DNA of 64,000 nt, taken from the NCBI RefSeq assembly GCF_001639105.2, contig NZ_CP028907.1, forward strand, positions 309,118 through 373,117, written 5' to 3'. The position numbers and the translations under genes were made by a program. Positions 1 to 8,144 of this stretch are shown piece by piece. Numbering within the stretch: the first letter of the stretch is position 1; the number at the start of each line of letters is the position of its first letter. The notes beneath the pieces are model-generated. The model was not told the origin of the DNA and searched no databases. It worked only from the letters and a program-made list of their open reading frames with translations. The DNA is from Azospirillum humicireducens. Its GTDB lineage: Bacteria; Pseudomonadota; Alphaproteobacteria; Azospirillales; Azospirillaceae.

Positions 1-13
1 TTCGCAGACATCG

Positions 14-50
14 AAAAACGCCCCGGTTCTCCCGAACCGGGGCGCTTTTT
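14..50. terminator. bidirectional rho-independent terminator
   Basis: A perfect 10-bp stem (19-28 paired with 35-44) closes a 6-nt loop. It is flanked by five A on the left (14-18) and five T on the right (46-50), so it can terminate on either strand. It lies just past the stop of the minus-strand GMC dehydrogenase gene and probably also ends an unseen plus-strand gene entering from the left. Confidence 0.85.
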
Positions 51-68
51 GCATTTGGACCGTCTTCC

Positions 69-1640
69 TCAGATCTCCCGCTTCGTCATATGGTCGGCGA
101 TATACTCCGCCTGCCGGATCGCCAGCGCGACGATGGTGAGGGTCGGGTTCTCCGATGCTCCGCTGGTGAACTGGCTGCCGTCCGACACGAACAGATTCTT
201 GATGTCGTGCGCCTGTCCCCATTTGTTGACGACACCGTCGCGGGCGTTCGCGCTCATCCGGTTGGTGCCGAGATTGTGGGTGGACGGGTAGGGCGGGGTG
301 TGGATGGTCCGGACAGCACCCACCGCGTCATAGACCGCCGAGCCGCGCCCATAGGCGTGGGTGCGCATGGCGATGTCGTTGGGGTGATCGTCGAAATGCA
401 CGTTGGGAATGGGCAGCCCGAACTTGTCCTTTTCGGTGCCGTGCAGGCTGACGCGGTTGGTCTCGCGGGGCATGTCCTCCCCCACCAGCCACATGCCGGC
501 GATATGGTCGTAGGTATCCAGCGCCGAACTGAAATCACGGCCCCAGGCACCGGGATCGAGGAAGGCGGCCATGAAGGGCACGCCGAGCGACAGCGTTTCC
601 ATCTCGTAGCCGCCGACGAAACCGCGCCGCGGGTCGAAGCGGGACTCGTCCTTGATGATGCCGGCCATGGTGGTGCCGCGGTACATGTGGACCGGCCGGT
701 CGAACACGGCATAGACGGAACCGGTCATGTGCCGCATGTAGTTGCGCCCGACCTGACCGGAGGAGTTCGCCAACCCGTCCGGGAACATCGTCGAGGCGGA
801 GTTCAGCAGCAGGCGTGGGCTTTCGATGGAGTTGCCGGCCACCGCGACGATGCGGGCCTTCTGCCGCTGGATGGCGCCGGTGCCGTCGGCATAGAGCACG
901 GCATTGACCCGGCCCCTGGCATCATGCTCCACCTTCAGGACCTGGGCGTTCGGCCGGACTTCGAGGTTGCCGGTGGCCTCGCCCTTGGGGATCTCGGTGT
1001 ACAGGGTGGACCATTTCGCACCCGATTTGCAGCCCTGGAAACAGAAGCCGATCTGCTGGCAGGGTCCGCGGCCATCGCGCGGCTTGCTGTTGATCGACAT
1101 GTTGCCGGTGTGGAAATCGGTGTAGCCCAGCTTCTTGGCGCCGGCCGCCAGCACCTTGTAATTGTTGTTGCCGGGCAGCCGCGGGATGCCGTTGGTGCCG
1201 GTCGTGCCCATCTTGAACTCGGCCTTGGCGTAGTAGGGCTCCATCTCCGCCAGCGTCACCGGCCAGTCGAGCAGGTTGGCCCCCTCCACCGCGCCATAGG
1301 TCGTGCGCGCCTTGAACTCATGCTCCTGGAAGCGGAGCGAGGCGCCGGCCCAATGGACGGTGGAGCCGCCGACCGCCTTGACGATCCAGGCCGGCAGGTT
1401 GGGGAAGTCCTTCGCCACCCGCCAGGCGCCCGAAGTGGTCCGCTTGTCGAGCCAGGAGATTTGCGAAAAGCTCTTCCATTCGTCGTTCACGAAATCCTGA
1501 ATCTCGTGGCGGCCGCCGGCTTCCAGGCAGACGACCTTGATCCCCTTCTGGGCCAGTTCATTCGACAGCGTGCCGCCGCCGGCACCCGATCCGATCACCA
1601 CCACGACGCCGTCGTCGTCCAATGAGAATTTCGCAGCCAT
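69..1640 (-). CDS. GMC-family FAD-dependent dehydrogenase, large subunit
   Basis: Flavoprotein dehydrogenase of 523 aa, the catalytic subunit of a three-part alcohol/sugar-type dehydrogenase. An N-terminal Rossmann motif GSGAGG lies at residues 17-22 for FAD, and the C-terminal part has HNLGTNRM, typical of the gluconate 2-dehydrogenase/GMC branch. It has no signal peptide of its own. The next gene upstream encodes a Tat-signal small subunit, so co-export of the folded pair is likely, as known for this family. It is last in a minus-strand operon (cytochrome c, VOC protein, small subunit, this gene). The substrate is not readable from sequence; an alcohol formed by the adjacent monooxygenase is the contextual guess. 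Confidence 0.88.
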   Translation of the reverse strand: MAAKFSLDDDGVVVVIGSGAGGGTLSNELAQKGIKVVCLEAGGRHEIQDFVNDEWKSFSQISWLDKRTTSGAWRVAKDFPNLPAWIVKAVGGSTVHWAGASLRFQEHEFKARTTYGAVEGANLLDWPVTLAEMEPYYAKAEFKMGTTGTNGIPRLPGNNNYKVLAAGAKKLGYTDFHTGNMSINSKPRDGRGPCQQIGFCFQGCKSGAKWSTLYTEIPKGEATGNLEVRPNAQVLKVEHDARGRVNAVLYADGTGAIQRQKARIVAVAGNSIESPRLLLNSASTMFPDGLANSSGQVGRNYMRHMTGSVYAVFDRPVHMYRGTTMAGIIKDESRFDPRRGFVGGYEMETLSLGVPFMAAFLDPGAWGRDFSSALDTYDHIAGMWLVGEDMPRETNRVSLHGTEKDKFGLPIPNVHFDDHPNDIAMRTHAYGRGSAVYDAVGAVRTIHTPPYPSTHNLGTNRMSANARDGVVNKWGQAHDIKNLFVSDGSQFTSGASENPTLTIVALAIRQAEYIADHMTKREI

Positions 1641-1694
1641 GTCTCGGTCCTCCCCGTTTCGGACTTTTGTGGGCGTTCATTGAGGCAGGTCGCG

Positions 1695-2249
1695 TCAGGC
1701 GTCCTTGATCCAGTCGAGATCGTCGAAGCCGCGGTGGATGTAGCCGCCATATTCGGCGGACGCCCCTTCGTAGCCGAGCTTCGCCCACACCTCCGGCTGG
1801 TTGTAGAGGGCGACCACCATGTCGCCGCGGACCTTGTGGAAGAACGGGGTGGTTTCGATGGATTTCAGCACCGTGACGCGATCCGCTTCGGCCGGGATGG
1901 CGGCATAGGGAGCGCTGCGCAGCCTGCGCGCGGCGGTATCGAGCGCCACGGCGCCTTCATTGAGCTGGTCGGCCAGCGTCGCGTCCTTGGCGGCTTCCTG
2001 GTCCATGGAGGCAAGCGCCTTCTCGTAATAGGCGCCGCCCAGCCTGTCGTGCGGATAGAGATCGCGCACCATCACCAGAAGCGTTCTGGCAGCGTCGGGC
2101 TTGATCGCCGTGAGCGCATCGGCCCAAGCCGGCGTTGACGCGATCGATACGACACCGCTGGAGACCGCGCCCGCCGCCGCCACCGAGGCGGCCGAGCTTT
2201 TGAGGAAATTCCGCCTGTTGAAGCGTGTCCGTTTGTCGAGAACGCGCAT
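1695..2249 (-). CDS. gluconate 2-dehydrogenase subunit 3-like small subunit, Tat-exported
   Basis: Small partner subunit of 184 aa. The N-terminus carries a twin-arginine signal (NRRNFLKSSAA) followed by an Ala/Ser/Val hydrophobic stretch and a likely cleavage site near AWA-D at about residue 43. The rest matches the gluconate 2-dehydrogenase subunit 3 family, whose members escort the flavoprotein through the Tat pathway and help dock it to a cytochrome c. It sits 54 nt upstream of the GMC subunit and 44 nt downstream of the VOC gene, in one operon. The role as export chaperone is inferred from the family. Confidence 0.85.
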   Translation of the reverse strand: MRVLDKRTRFNRRNFLKSSAASVAAAGAVSSGVVSIASTPAWADALTAIKPDAARTLLVMVRDLYPHDRLGGAYYEKALASMDQEAAKDATLADQLNEGAVALDTAARRLRSAPYAAIPAEADRVTVLKSIETTPFFHKVRGDMVVALYNQPEVWAKLGYEGASAEYGGYIHRGFDDLDWIKDA

Positions 2250-2293
2250 GATCGACGTCTCCTTCCCAAGTGGTTTGTTCTTGTCGTCAAAAC

Positions 2294-2689
2294 TCAGCGG
2301 TAGCGGCCGTGGCGTTGCAGGACTTCGGTCTTGTAGCCGTCCGGATCGGTGACGAAGAAAAAGCGGGCCAGCAACGTGCCGCCGGGGGCGAACTCCTTCA
2401 CCGGGGTTACCGGAAAGCCCAAGGCTGACAGCCGGGCGTGCTCCCGCTGCAGATCGTCCACCGCGACCGCCATGTGGCCATAGCCGTCGCCGTGGGTGTA
2501 AGGCGCGGTGCGGTCGTGGTTGACGGTCAGCTCCAGTTCGAAATCATTCTCCGCATTGCGCAGGTAGATCAGCGTGAAGCCGTCGAAGGCCAGCCGTTCG
2601 GCCGGCTCCAGCCCGAAGGCTTTCGCGTAGAAGTCCAGCGACCGCTGTTCGTCGAGGACGCGCACCATCATGTGGATGATCTTGGCCAT
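2294..2689 (-). CDS. VOC/glyoxalase-fold metalloprotein
   Basis: A 131-aa single-domain vicinal-oxygen-chelate protein resembling lactoylglutathione lyases (MAKIIHMMVRVLD start, HMAVAVDD in the second half, PDGYKTEVLQ at the end). His at the start of each beta-alpha module and Glu near the C-terminus fit the metal-binding pattern. The reading frame is open further upstream, but that extension overlaps the cytochrome gene and looks unlike protein; the ATG at 2689 follows a weak purine stretch. It lies inside the dehydrogenase operon, so it may detoxify a reactive aldehyde or ketoaldehyde product (methylglyoxal-like), which is inference. Confidence 0.8.
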   Translation of the reverse strand: MAKIIHMMVRVLDEQRSLDFYAKAFGLEPAERLAFDGFTLIYLRNAENDFELELTVNHDRTAPYTHGDGYGHMAVAVDDLQREHARLSALGFPVTPVKEFAPGGTLLARFFFVTDPDGYKTEVLQRHGRYR

Positions 2690-2721
2690 GATGCTTCCTG
2701 CGATGTCGTTGTGGGGCCGGG

Positions 2722-3126
2722 TCAGCGGGTGGCGCTGGTTTCCAGGAAATTGACGATGCTCTTGCGGACGCTGCCGTCCTCCTGCCGGTAATTCATGTAG
2801 CTGCCGGGGAGGAACTCGTTCGAATTCGCCAGCCAGCGCTCCAGATGGCCGGCGTCCCAGGCGAAGCCGGCGCCGCGCAGTGCATCGGAGTATTTGAAGC
2901 CGGCCGCCGAGCCGGCCTTGCGGCCGATGACGCCAAACAGCGGCGGTCCGGCGCGCGGGCCGCCGTCCTTCTTCACCGTATGGCAGGCTCCGCATTGCTG
3001 CCGGAACAGCGTCTCGCCTTCCGCCGCCGCGGATTTCCGCGTGAAGGGCGAGACCGGTATGGACAGCAGGAGCAGCAGCATCACCCAGCGGTGCGGCGAC
3101 AGTTTCGCGTGCATCGCATGCCTCAT
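2722..3126 (-). CDS. class I c-type cytochrome, exported
   Basis: A 134-aa monohaem cytochrome c. The N-terminal signal peptide (WVMLLLLLSIPV core) is followed by the haem motif CGACH near residue 46 and a Met-containing C-terminal half; Pro-rich PRAGPPLFGVIGRKAG is typical of cytochrome c2/c550-like proteins. First gene of the minus-strand operon with the VOC protein and the two GMC dehydrogenase subunits, so it is the probable electron acceptor of that periplasmic dehydrogenase. Its start is about 80 nt downstream of the predicted start site of a sigma54 promoter. Confidence 0.85.
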   Translation of the reverse strand: MRHAMHAKLSPHRWVMLLLLLSIPVSPFTRKSAAAEGETLFRQQCGACHTVKKDGGPRAGPPLFGVIGRKAGSAAGFKYSDALRGAGFAWDAGHLERWLANSNEFLPGSYMNYRQEDGSVRKSIVNFLETSATR

Positions 3127-3214
3127 CTTTCAAAATCCCTCCCGATGCATGGGGAGGCGCCTGCGCTTGTCTTTGCCGGACCAGGTGGCCGGAGCGGCGC
3201 CGTTGACTGGGAAC

Positions 3215-3230
3215 AGCAAGCGTCATGCCA
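3215..3230 (-). promoter_or_regulatory. sigma54 (-24/-12) promoter for the cytochrome/GMC operon
   Basis: Read on the minus strand the site is TGGCATG-ACGC-TTGCT, matching the sigma54 consensus TGGCACG-N4-TTGCW with one mismatch. The GG (3229-3228) and GC (3217-3216) are separated by exactly 10 bases. Predicted transcription start is near 3204, about 80 nt before the cytochrome start codon. It mirrors the mimA promoter across the intergenic region. Confidence 0.78.
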
Positions 3231-3291
3231 CCTTGCGGGCAACTGCCGGGAGCTTGGAGGCGGGACGTTTTCCCGGGAGGTCGTCGGTATC

Positions 3292-3353
3292 GGGTGTCCC
3301 GACTGTTTCGTTTTGAGACACCCGCCCGCGACAGATCGTCTCATCATGGGACA
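3292..3353. promoter_or_regulatory. putative upstream activator sites for MimR
   Basis: Two inverted repeats with a shared half-site GTCYC/GRGAC. The first has arms GGGTGTC (3292-3298) and GACACCC (3317-3323); extended arms are GTGTCCC and GAGACAC. The second is CGTCTC (3337-3342) with GGGACA (3348-3353). They lie about 80-150 bp upstream of both divergent sigma54 promoters, the usual position for an enhancer-binding protein. The assignment to MimR is inferred from position and from the neighbouring regulator gene. Confidence 0.5.
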
Positions 3354-3406
3354 GTGCGCAACGCGAACGTTCTTTGAAATCGGTTTGCCGCCGCCGTTTG
3401 CCGGCT

Positions 3407-3422
3407 TGGCATGGCCGTTGCT
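3407..3422 (+). promoter_or_regulatory. sigma54 (-24/-12) promoter of the mim operon
   Basis: Sequence TGGCATG-GCCG-TTGCT, one mismatch from the sigma54 consensus, with GG at 3408-3409 and GC at 3420-3421 separated by 10 bases. Predicted start of transcription is near 3433. A sigma54 activator gene (mimR) lies at the end of the operon, which fits control of MimABCD by MimR in actinobacteria. Confidence 0.82.
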
Positions 3423-3639
3423 TTACAGGGTCGACGGTGCAGCCGCCCCCGTTCGGCGGACGCAATCGGCCTGAAACCGGACGATCTCGGATATCACGCC
3501 GTCGGCATCCCATAGGCAGGCCGGCACGACTTTGCCCGGCAGCGATTCGCCCGGCACCGGCGAACGACGCGATCCTTCAGGCCCGATCCTTTAGCCAGAC
3601 CATCGGAACACCATCATCAAAATCATGGGGAGAGACGAC

Positions 3640-5304
3640 ATGCCGGATGGATTGACGCTGAACAAGATCACCAGCCAGAAGGGCATCGGCATCACCGAGG
3701 CGGCGCGCCGTGTTGCCGATCTCGGCTGGACGCCGTCCTACGTCAAGGAGGCGATGGCCTTCCCGACCGACTACAAGATTTCCAAGGCGCCGCGCGACCC
3801 GATGAAGCAGGTCCTGCGCTCCTACTTTCCGATGCAGGAGGAGAAGGACAACCGCGTCTATGGCGCGCTGGACGCCGCCTTGCGCGGCGACATGTTCCGC
3901 AATGTCGAGCCGCGCTGGATCGAGTGGATGAAGCTGTTCCTGGCGATCATCCCCTTCCCGGAAATCTCGGCGGCGCGGTCGATGGCGACGCTGGGCCAGC
4001 TGGCGCCGGGCGACGATCTGCGCACCGGCTTCACCATGCAGATGATCGACGAGTTCCGGCACTCGACGATCCAGATGAACCTCAAGAAATGGTACATGGA
4101 GAACTACATCGACCCGGCCGGCTTCGACATCACCGAAAAGGCGTTCGGCAAATGCTACGCCACCACCATCGGCCGGCAGTTCGGTGAGGCCTTCCTGACC
4201 GGCGACGCCATCACCGCATCGAACATCTACCTCCAGGTCGTGGCGGAGACCGCCTTCACCAACACTCTGTTCGTCGCCATGCCGTCGGAGGCGGCGCGCA
4301 ACGGCGACTATGCCCTGCCCACCGTCTTCCTGTCGGTGCAGAGCGACGAATCCCGCCACATCGGCAACGGCCATTCCATGCTGATGTCGGTGCTGAAGGA
4401 GCCGGACAACCACCTGCTGCTGGAACGCGACATCCGCTATTCCTTCTGGCAGAACCACATGATTGTCGACGCCGCCATCGGCACGATCATCGAATACGGC
4501 ACCAAGCACCGCGACAAGAACAAGGAATCCTACGCCGAGCTGTGGCACCGCTGGATCTTCGAGGATTACTACCGCACCTACATGCTGCCGCTGGAGAAAT
4601 ACGGCATCAAGATCCACCATGACGACGTTCACGAAGCCTTCGACAGCATCGTCAAGAAGAACTACGTCCACAAGATCGCCCAGTTCTTCTCCGCCGGCTG
4701 GTGGGCCAATTTCTGGCGCATCGAGGCGATGACCGAGCGCGACTTCGAGTGGTTCGAAAGCAAGTATCCGGGCTGGTACGACGAGTTCGGCGTCTGGTGG
4801 GAGAATTACGCCAAGCTCAGCAAGCCCGGCAGCGTGCCGATCACCTTCGCCGACACCGGCTACGTCTATCCGCATCGCTGCTGGTCGAGCCTGGTGCCCT
4901 GCGTCATCCGCGAGGACTTCACGGTCGACGAGGTGGATGGAGAACTCTTCACCTACGCCTCCGAGGTCGACCGCTGGACCCACAAGGAGGCCTTCGCCGC
5001 CGAATATCAGGGCCGCCCGACCCCGGCGATGGGCCGTTTCTCCGGCCGGCGCCAGTGGGAGGAGGTCTATGACGGCTGGGACCTCGCCGACGCCATCCAG
5101 GACATGGGCTTCGTCCGTCCCGACGGCAAGACGCTGATCGCCCAGCCGCATCTGTCCTTCGAGGAGAAGGACATGTGGACGCTCGACCATGTGCGCGGCC
5201 ACACCATCCGCAGCCCGCTGCTGGCCCTGCGTGAAATGACGCCGCAACAGCGGCAGGCACATGTCGAGGAGTACCGCAAGGGCTTCAAGATCCGCCGGGT
5301 CTGA
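3640..5304 (+). CDS. mimA: soluble di-iron monooxygenase, hydroxylase large (alpha) subunit
   Basis: Catalytic subunit (554 aa) of a PrmA/MimA-type di-iron monooxygenase (propane/phenol/acetone-oxidising groups 5-6 as I recall the family). Two iron-ligand motifs are visible: DEFRH (residues 137-141) and DESRH (236-240), in the contexts QMIDEFRHSTIQMN and VQSDESRHIGNGH. NRVYGA, GRQFGEAF, the ETAFTNTLFVAMP stretch and YPHRCW near the C-terminus are as in actinobacterial MimA/PrmA. An ATG at 3625 is also in frame, but GGGGAGAG at 3627-3634 is well placed for the ATG at 3640. First gene of mimA-B-C-D-G. Mim and Prm cannot be separated by eye, so the substrate (propane, acetone, phenol) is open. 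Confidence 0.92.
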   Translation: MPDGLTLNKITSQKGIGITEAARRVADLGWTPSYVKEAMAFPTDYKISKAPRDPMKQVLRSYFPMQEEKDNRVYGALDAALRGDMFRNVEPRWIEWMKLFLAIIPFPEISAARSMATLGQLAPGDDLRTGFTMQMIDEFRHSTIQMNLKKWYMENYIDPAGFDITEKAFGKCYATTIGRQFGEAFLTGDAITASNIYLQVVAETAFTNTLFVAMPSEAARNGDYALPTVFLSVQSDESRHIGNGHSMLMSVLKEPDNHLLLERDIRYSFWQNHMIVDAAIGTIIEYGTKHRDKNKESYAELWHRWIFEDYYRTYMLPLEKYGIKIHHDDVHEAFDSIVKKNYVHKIAQFFSAGWWANFWRIEAMTERDFEWFESKYPGWYDEFGVWWENYAKLSKPGSVPITFADTGYVYPHRCWSSLVPCVIREDFTVDEVDGELFTYASEVDRWTHKEAFAAEYQGRPTPAMGRFSGRRQWEEVYDGWDLADAIQDMGFVRPDGKTLIAQPHLSFEEKDMWTLDHVRGHTIRSPLLALREMTPQQRQAHVEEYRKGFKIRRV

Positions 5305-5331
5305 TCTCCCGCTCCTTCACTCGGGCCCGCC

Positions 5332-5366
5332 CCCCCTTTCCGGCCCCTTTCCGGCTGGAGAGGGGG
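5332..5366 (+). other. intercistronic hairpin between mimA and mimB
   Basis: Arms 5332-5341 and 5357-5366 form a 10-bp GC-rich stem with one G-U pair and a 15-nt loop. No T-run follows, so it is not a classical terminator. Position just after the hydroxylase gene suggests protection of the upstream mRNA 3' end or partial attenuation, giving more MimA than MimB. Inferred from sequence only. Confidence 0.4.
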
Positions 5367-5421
5367 AACGGGATCCCCTGCGGACTTTACCGGCGGACAT
5401 CACCGCGGAGATCGACAGACC

Positions 5422-6480
5422 ATGACCGCACAAGCGCTACAGAACAGCCCGGCCGTCCACACCGTCCGGCTGGAGCCGGTCGGCATCGACATGGAGGTCG
5501 CGGAAGGGGAAACCATCCTCGACGCGGCCTTCCGCCAGGGCGTCTCGCTGATGCATGGCTGCAAGGAGGGGCAATGCTCCGCCTGCAAATGCCTGCTGAT
5601 CGATGGCGACGTGGAGATGCTGAAATACTCCACCTTCGCGCTCTCCGATCCGGAGCGCGACAGCAACCACATCCTGCTCTGCCGCTCGCTGGCCTACAGC
5701 GACGTGGCGGTGGAACTGCTGAATTACGACGAGGATCTGCTGTCCCGCTCCATCCCGGTGAAGGACTTCACCGCGCGGCTGGCGGCGGTGGAGCCGCTGA
5801 CCCACGACATCGTCGCCATCGCGTTGGACCTCGACCAGCCGATGAAGTTCTGGGCCGGGCAATATGCCGACATCACGCTGCCCGGCAACGGCCTGACCCG
5901 CTCCTTCTCGATGGGCAACCCGCCGGCGGACGGCAGCCGGCTGGAGTTCATCATCAAGAAATACCCGGACGGCGCCTTCTCCCGCCAATTGGACGGCGGC
6001 CTGTCGGTCGGCGACCGGGTGAGCGTGCGCGGTCCCTACGGCAGCTGTTTCCGCCGCGAGGGGCGGGAGGGGCCGATGATCCTGGTCGGCGGCGGGTCGG
6101 GCATGGCGCCGCTGCTGTCGATCCTGCGCGATCAGGCCGACAGCGGCGAGACACGGCCGGTGCGCTTCTTCTACGGCGCCCGAAGCCGCCGGGACCTGTT
6201 CCACCTCGACCTGTTCGATGAGTTCGCCAGCGTTCTGCCGGATTTCGCCTTCATCCCCGCCCTGTCGCATGCCGAGGAGGGCGACGGCTGGACCGGCGAG
6301 ACCGGCTTCATCCACGAGGTGCTGCGCCGGCACCTGTCCGAGATGGATGAGGTGGAGGAGGCCGACGTCTTCTCCTGCGGGCCGCCGCCGATGATCGACG
6401 CGGTGCTGCCGGTCCTGCAAATGGCCGGCGTCGAGTCCGCGCGCGTCTATTTCGACAAATTCACCCCCGCCACCCGCTGA
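5422..6480 (+). CDS. mimB: monooxygenase NADH reductase (2Fe-2S/FAD)
   Basis: Reductase of 352 aa that passes electrons from NAD(P)H to the di-iron hydroxylase. The N-terminal ferredoxin domain has the plant-type cluster pattern CKEGQCSACKC (about residues 51-61) with the last Cys in ILLCRS. The middle domain has RSFSMGNPP for FAD. The C-terminal domain has GGGSGMAPLLS and CGPPPMIDAV for the nicotinamide. Length and domain order match MmoC/PrmB/MimB. It lies 117 nt after mimA with a hairpin between, and 33 nt before mimC. Confidence 0.92.
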   Translation: MTAQALQNSPAVHTVRLEPVGIDMEVAEGETILDAAFRQGVSLMHGCKEGQCSACKCLLIDGDVEMLKYSTFALSDPERDSNHILLCRSLAYSDVAVELLNYDEDLLSRSIPVKDFTARLAAVEPLTHDIVAIALDLDQPMKFWAGQYADITLPGNGLTRSFSMGNPPADGSRLEFIIKKYPDGAFSRQLDGGLSVGDRVSVRGPYGSCFRREGREGPMILVGGGSGMAPLLSILRDQADSGETRPVRFFYGARSRRDLFHLDLFDEFASVLPDFAFIPALSHAEEGDGWTGETGFIHEVLRRHLSEMDEVEEADVFSCGPPPMIDAVLPVLQMAGVESARVYFDKFTPATR

Positions 6481-6513
6481 GCCCGGGCTTTTGCAAATAC
6501 GGGAGGAAAGACG

Positions 6514-7653
6514 ATGACCATGCAGGAAACCGAAACCACAGTCACATCCGCTGCCGCCGGGGCCAAGGTCTTTCCGGGTTCGGACAGCCGCCGCTACAAC
6601 TACTTCGAGCCGAAGGGCCGTAAGGCGACCCATTACGAGGATGTGACGGTCGATGTCCAGCCCGATCCGGAACGCTATCTGCTCCAGAACTGGATCATCT
6701 CCTTCGGCGACGGCACGCCCACATATTCCAAGGACTGGACCGCGCTGAAATGCGCCGACTGGCACGGCTTCCGCGCGCCCGACCAGGAATGGGAACGCAC
6801 CCATTACCAGCGCCAGTCCACCATCGTCGGCATGATCCAGAACGTGGTGGAGAACGCGCGCCGCGCCGGCGCGCCGCAACGCTTCGACAAGGCCTGGGTC
6901 GCCGTGCTCCAGAACCATGTCGGCGCCTTCAAGCATGCCGAATATGGGCTGGGCACCGCGCTGATGCGGGCGCAACGTTACGGCTATACCCAGATGGTGA
7001 ACAACGCCATCCTGACCAACGCATCCTACAAGCTGCGCTTTGCCCAGGACCTGACGCTCTATCTGGCGGAGGTCGGCAGCGACATCGGGAATTTCGACCT
7101 CGACGCCGGCAAGGCGCACTGGATGGACGACCCGATCTGGCAGCCCTGCCGTGAGGCGGTGGAGCATATCCGCGCCGCCACCGACTTCCTGGAACAGGTT
7201 TTTGCCATCAACCTCGTGTTCGAACCGCTGGTCGGCGAACTGTTCCGCAGCGGCTTCGTCATGCAGGTGGCCGCGGCGCAGAACGACTTCTCCACCCCGT
7301 CGGTCATCTCGGCGGCCGAGGCCGACTATGAACGCAACCTCGCCAACGCGGTGGAACTGTTCGCCCTGCTGCTGCGCGACCCGGCGCATGGCGAGGCGAA
7401 CCGCGCGGTGGTCCAGGGCTGGTTCGCCCACCATGCCGGGCTGGCGGTGAAGGCGGCGCTGCAGCTCCAGCCGCTGTGGTCGCTGCCCAGGGTGAAGGTG
7501 GCCAGCTTCGTCGAGGCGTTCGACCGGGCGCGCAACCGCGTCGCCGCCATCGGGCGCGAGATCGGCATCGACGCCGACCTGCCAGCCTTGCCGCTGGCGG
7601 AGGTCGGGCAGCCCGCCTCCGCGCCCGCGATCACCGACGCCGCGGCCGAGTAA
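6514..7653 (+). CDS. mimC: soluble di-iron monooxygenase, hydroxylase small (beta) subunit
   Basis: Structural beta subunit (379 aa) of the hydroxylase, a di-iron-fold relative that lacks the iron ligands. It shows the family features FEPKGRKATHYEDVTVDVQPDP near residues 30-51, WISFGDGTPTYS-like sequence after it, and LQNHVGAFKHAEYG. ATG at 6514 follows GGGAGGAAAG. Gene order large subunit, reductase, small subunit, coupling protein is that of prmABCD/mimABCD operons. Confidence 0.9.
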   Translation: MTMQETETTVTSAAAGAKVFPGSDSRRYNYFEPKGRKATHYEDVTVDVQPDPERYLLQNWIISFGDGTPTYSKDWTALKCADWHGFRAPDQEWERTHYQRQSTIVGMIQNVVENARRAGAPQRFDKAWVAVLQNHVGAFKHAEYGLGTALMRAQRYGYTQMVNNAILTNASYKLRFAQDLTLYLAEVGSDIGNFDLDAGKAHWMDDPIWQPCREAVEHIRAATDFLEQVFAINLVFEPLVGELFRSGFVMQVAAAQNDFSTPSVISAAEADYERNLANAVELFALLLRDPAHGEANRAVVQGWFAHHAGLAVKAALQLQPLWSLPRVKVASFVEAFDRARNRVAAIGREIGIDADLPALPLAEVGQPASAPAITDAAAE

Positions 7654-7687
7654 GCCATCCCGCATTTCCGCCAAAAGGACGAAAACC

Positions 7688-8044
7688 ATGAGCGTCACCA
7701 CCGTGCAGCAGCTTTTCAAGCCGCTGAAGGACATCACCCAGGACGGCACCATCTCCCACCAGTGCGGCGTGACGATGAACGACAGCGTCGAGGCGCGCTG
7801 CATCGCCGAGGTGATGGAGAGCAAGCCCGGCATCACCGTCACCTATCTGCCGGCGATGATCCGCATCGACGGCGAAGGCAAGATCGAGTTCAAAATGAGT
7901 GAGATCGGCGAGGCGCTTGGCCGCGAGATGACCCCGCACATCTTCGAGATCTCCACCTCCACCCACTATGGCCGCATGGTCATGATCGATGAGGACACCG
8001 TCGTCCTCTTCGGCAACATGGATGACGCGCTCGCCTACGAATGA
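7688..8044 (+). CDS. mimD: monooxygenase coupling/effector protein (MmoB/DmpM family)
   Basis: Small 118-aa cofactor-free regulatory protein that binds the hydroxylase and couples NADH use to substrate oxidation. It has the family pattern GVTMNDSVEARCIAEVM and the central IRIDGEGKIEFKM. Length fits the family. It lies 34 nt after mimC with AAAAGGACGAAA upstream of the ATG, and 100 nt before the chaperonin gene. Confidence 0.9.
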   Translation: MSVTTVQQLFKPLKDITQDGTISHQCGVTMNDSVEARCIAEVMESKPGITVTYLPAMIRIDGEGKIEFKMSEIGEALGREMTPHIFEISTSTHYGRMVMIDEDTVVLFGNMDDALAYE

Positions 8045-8144
8045 CCTCGGGCGAATGGCCTCGGGAGGGCGGGGTCCGTGTCAGGTCCAGCGGGCTCCGC
8101 CTCTTTTCAAATCCGCAAAATCAAGAATGGGAGGGAAAGACGCC

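Larger units (their letters stand above)
3127..3639. promoter_or_regulatory. divergent intergenic control region (cytochrome/GMC and mim operons)
   Basis: This 513-bp gap contains no credible gene. It holds two outward-facing sigma54 promoters (3215-3230 minus and 3407-3422 plus), the inverted repeats between them and a roughly 207-nt untranslated leader ahead of mimA. The leader from 3433 to 3626 shows no obvious riboswitch or strong hairpin to me. Confidence 0.7.

Noticed and set aside
2294..3226. A 310-aa version of the VOC protein
   Set aside because: The added N-terminal half overlaps the cytochrome c gene in another frame and has shadow-like composition; the ATG at 2689 gives a normal VOC length.
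5437..7842. An 801-aa minus-strand frame across mimB and mimC
   Set aside because: Same artefact; the sense strand encodes clear reductase and hydroxylase subunits.
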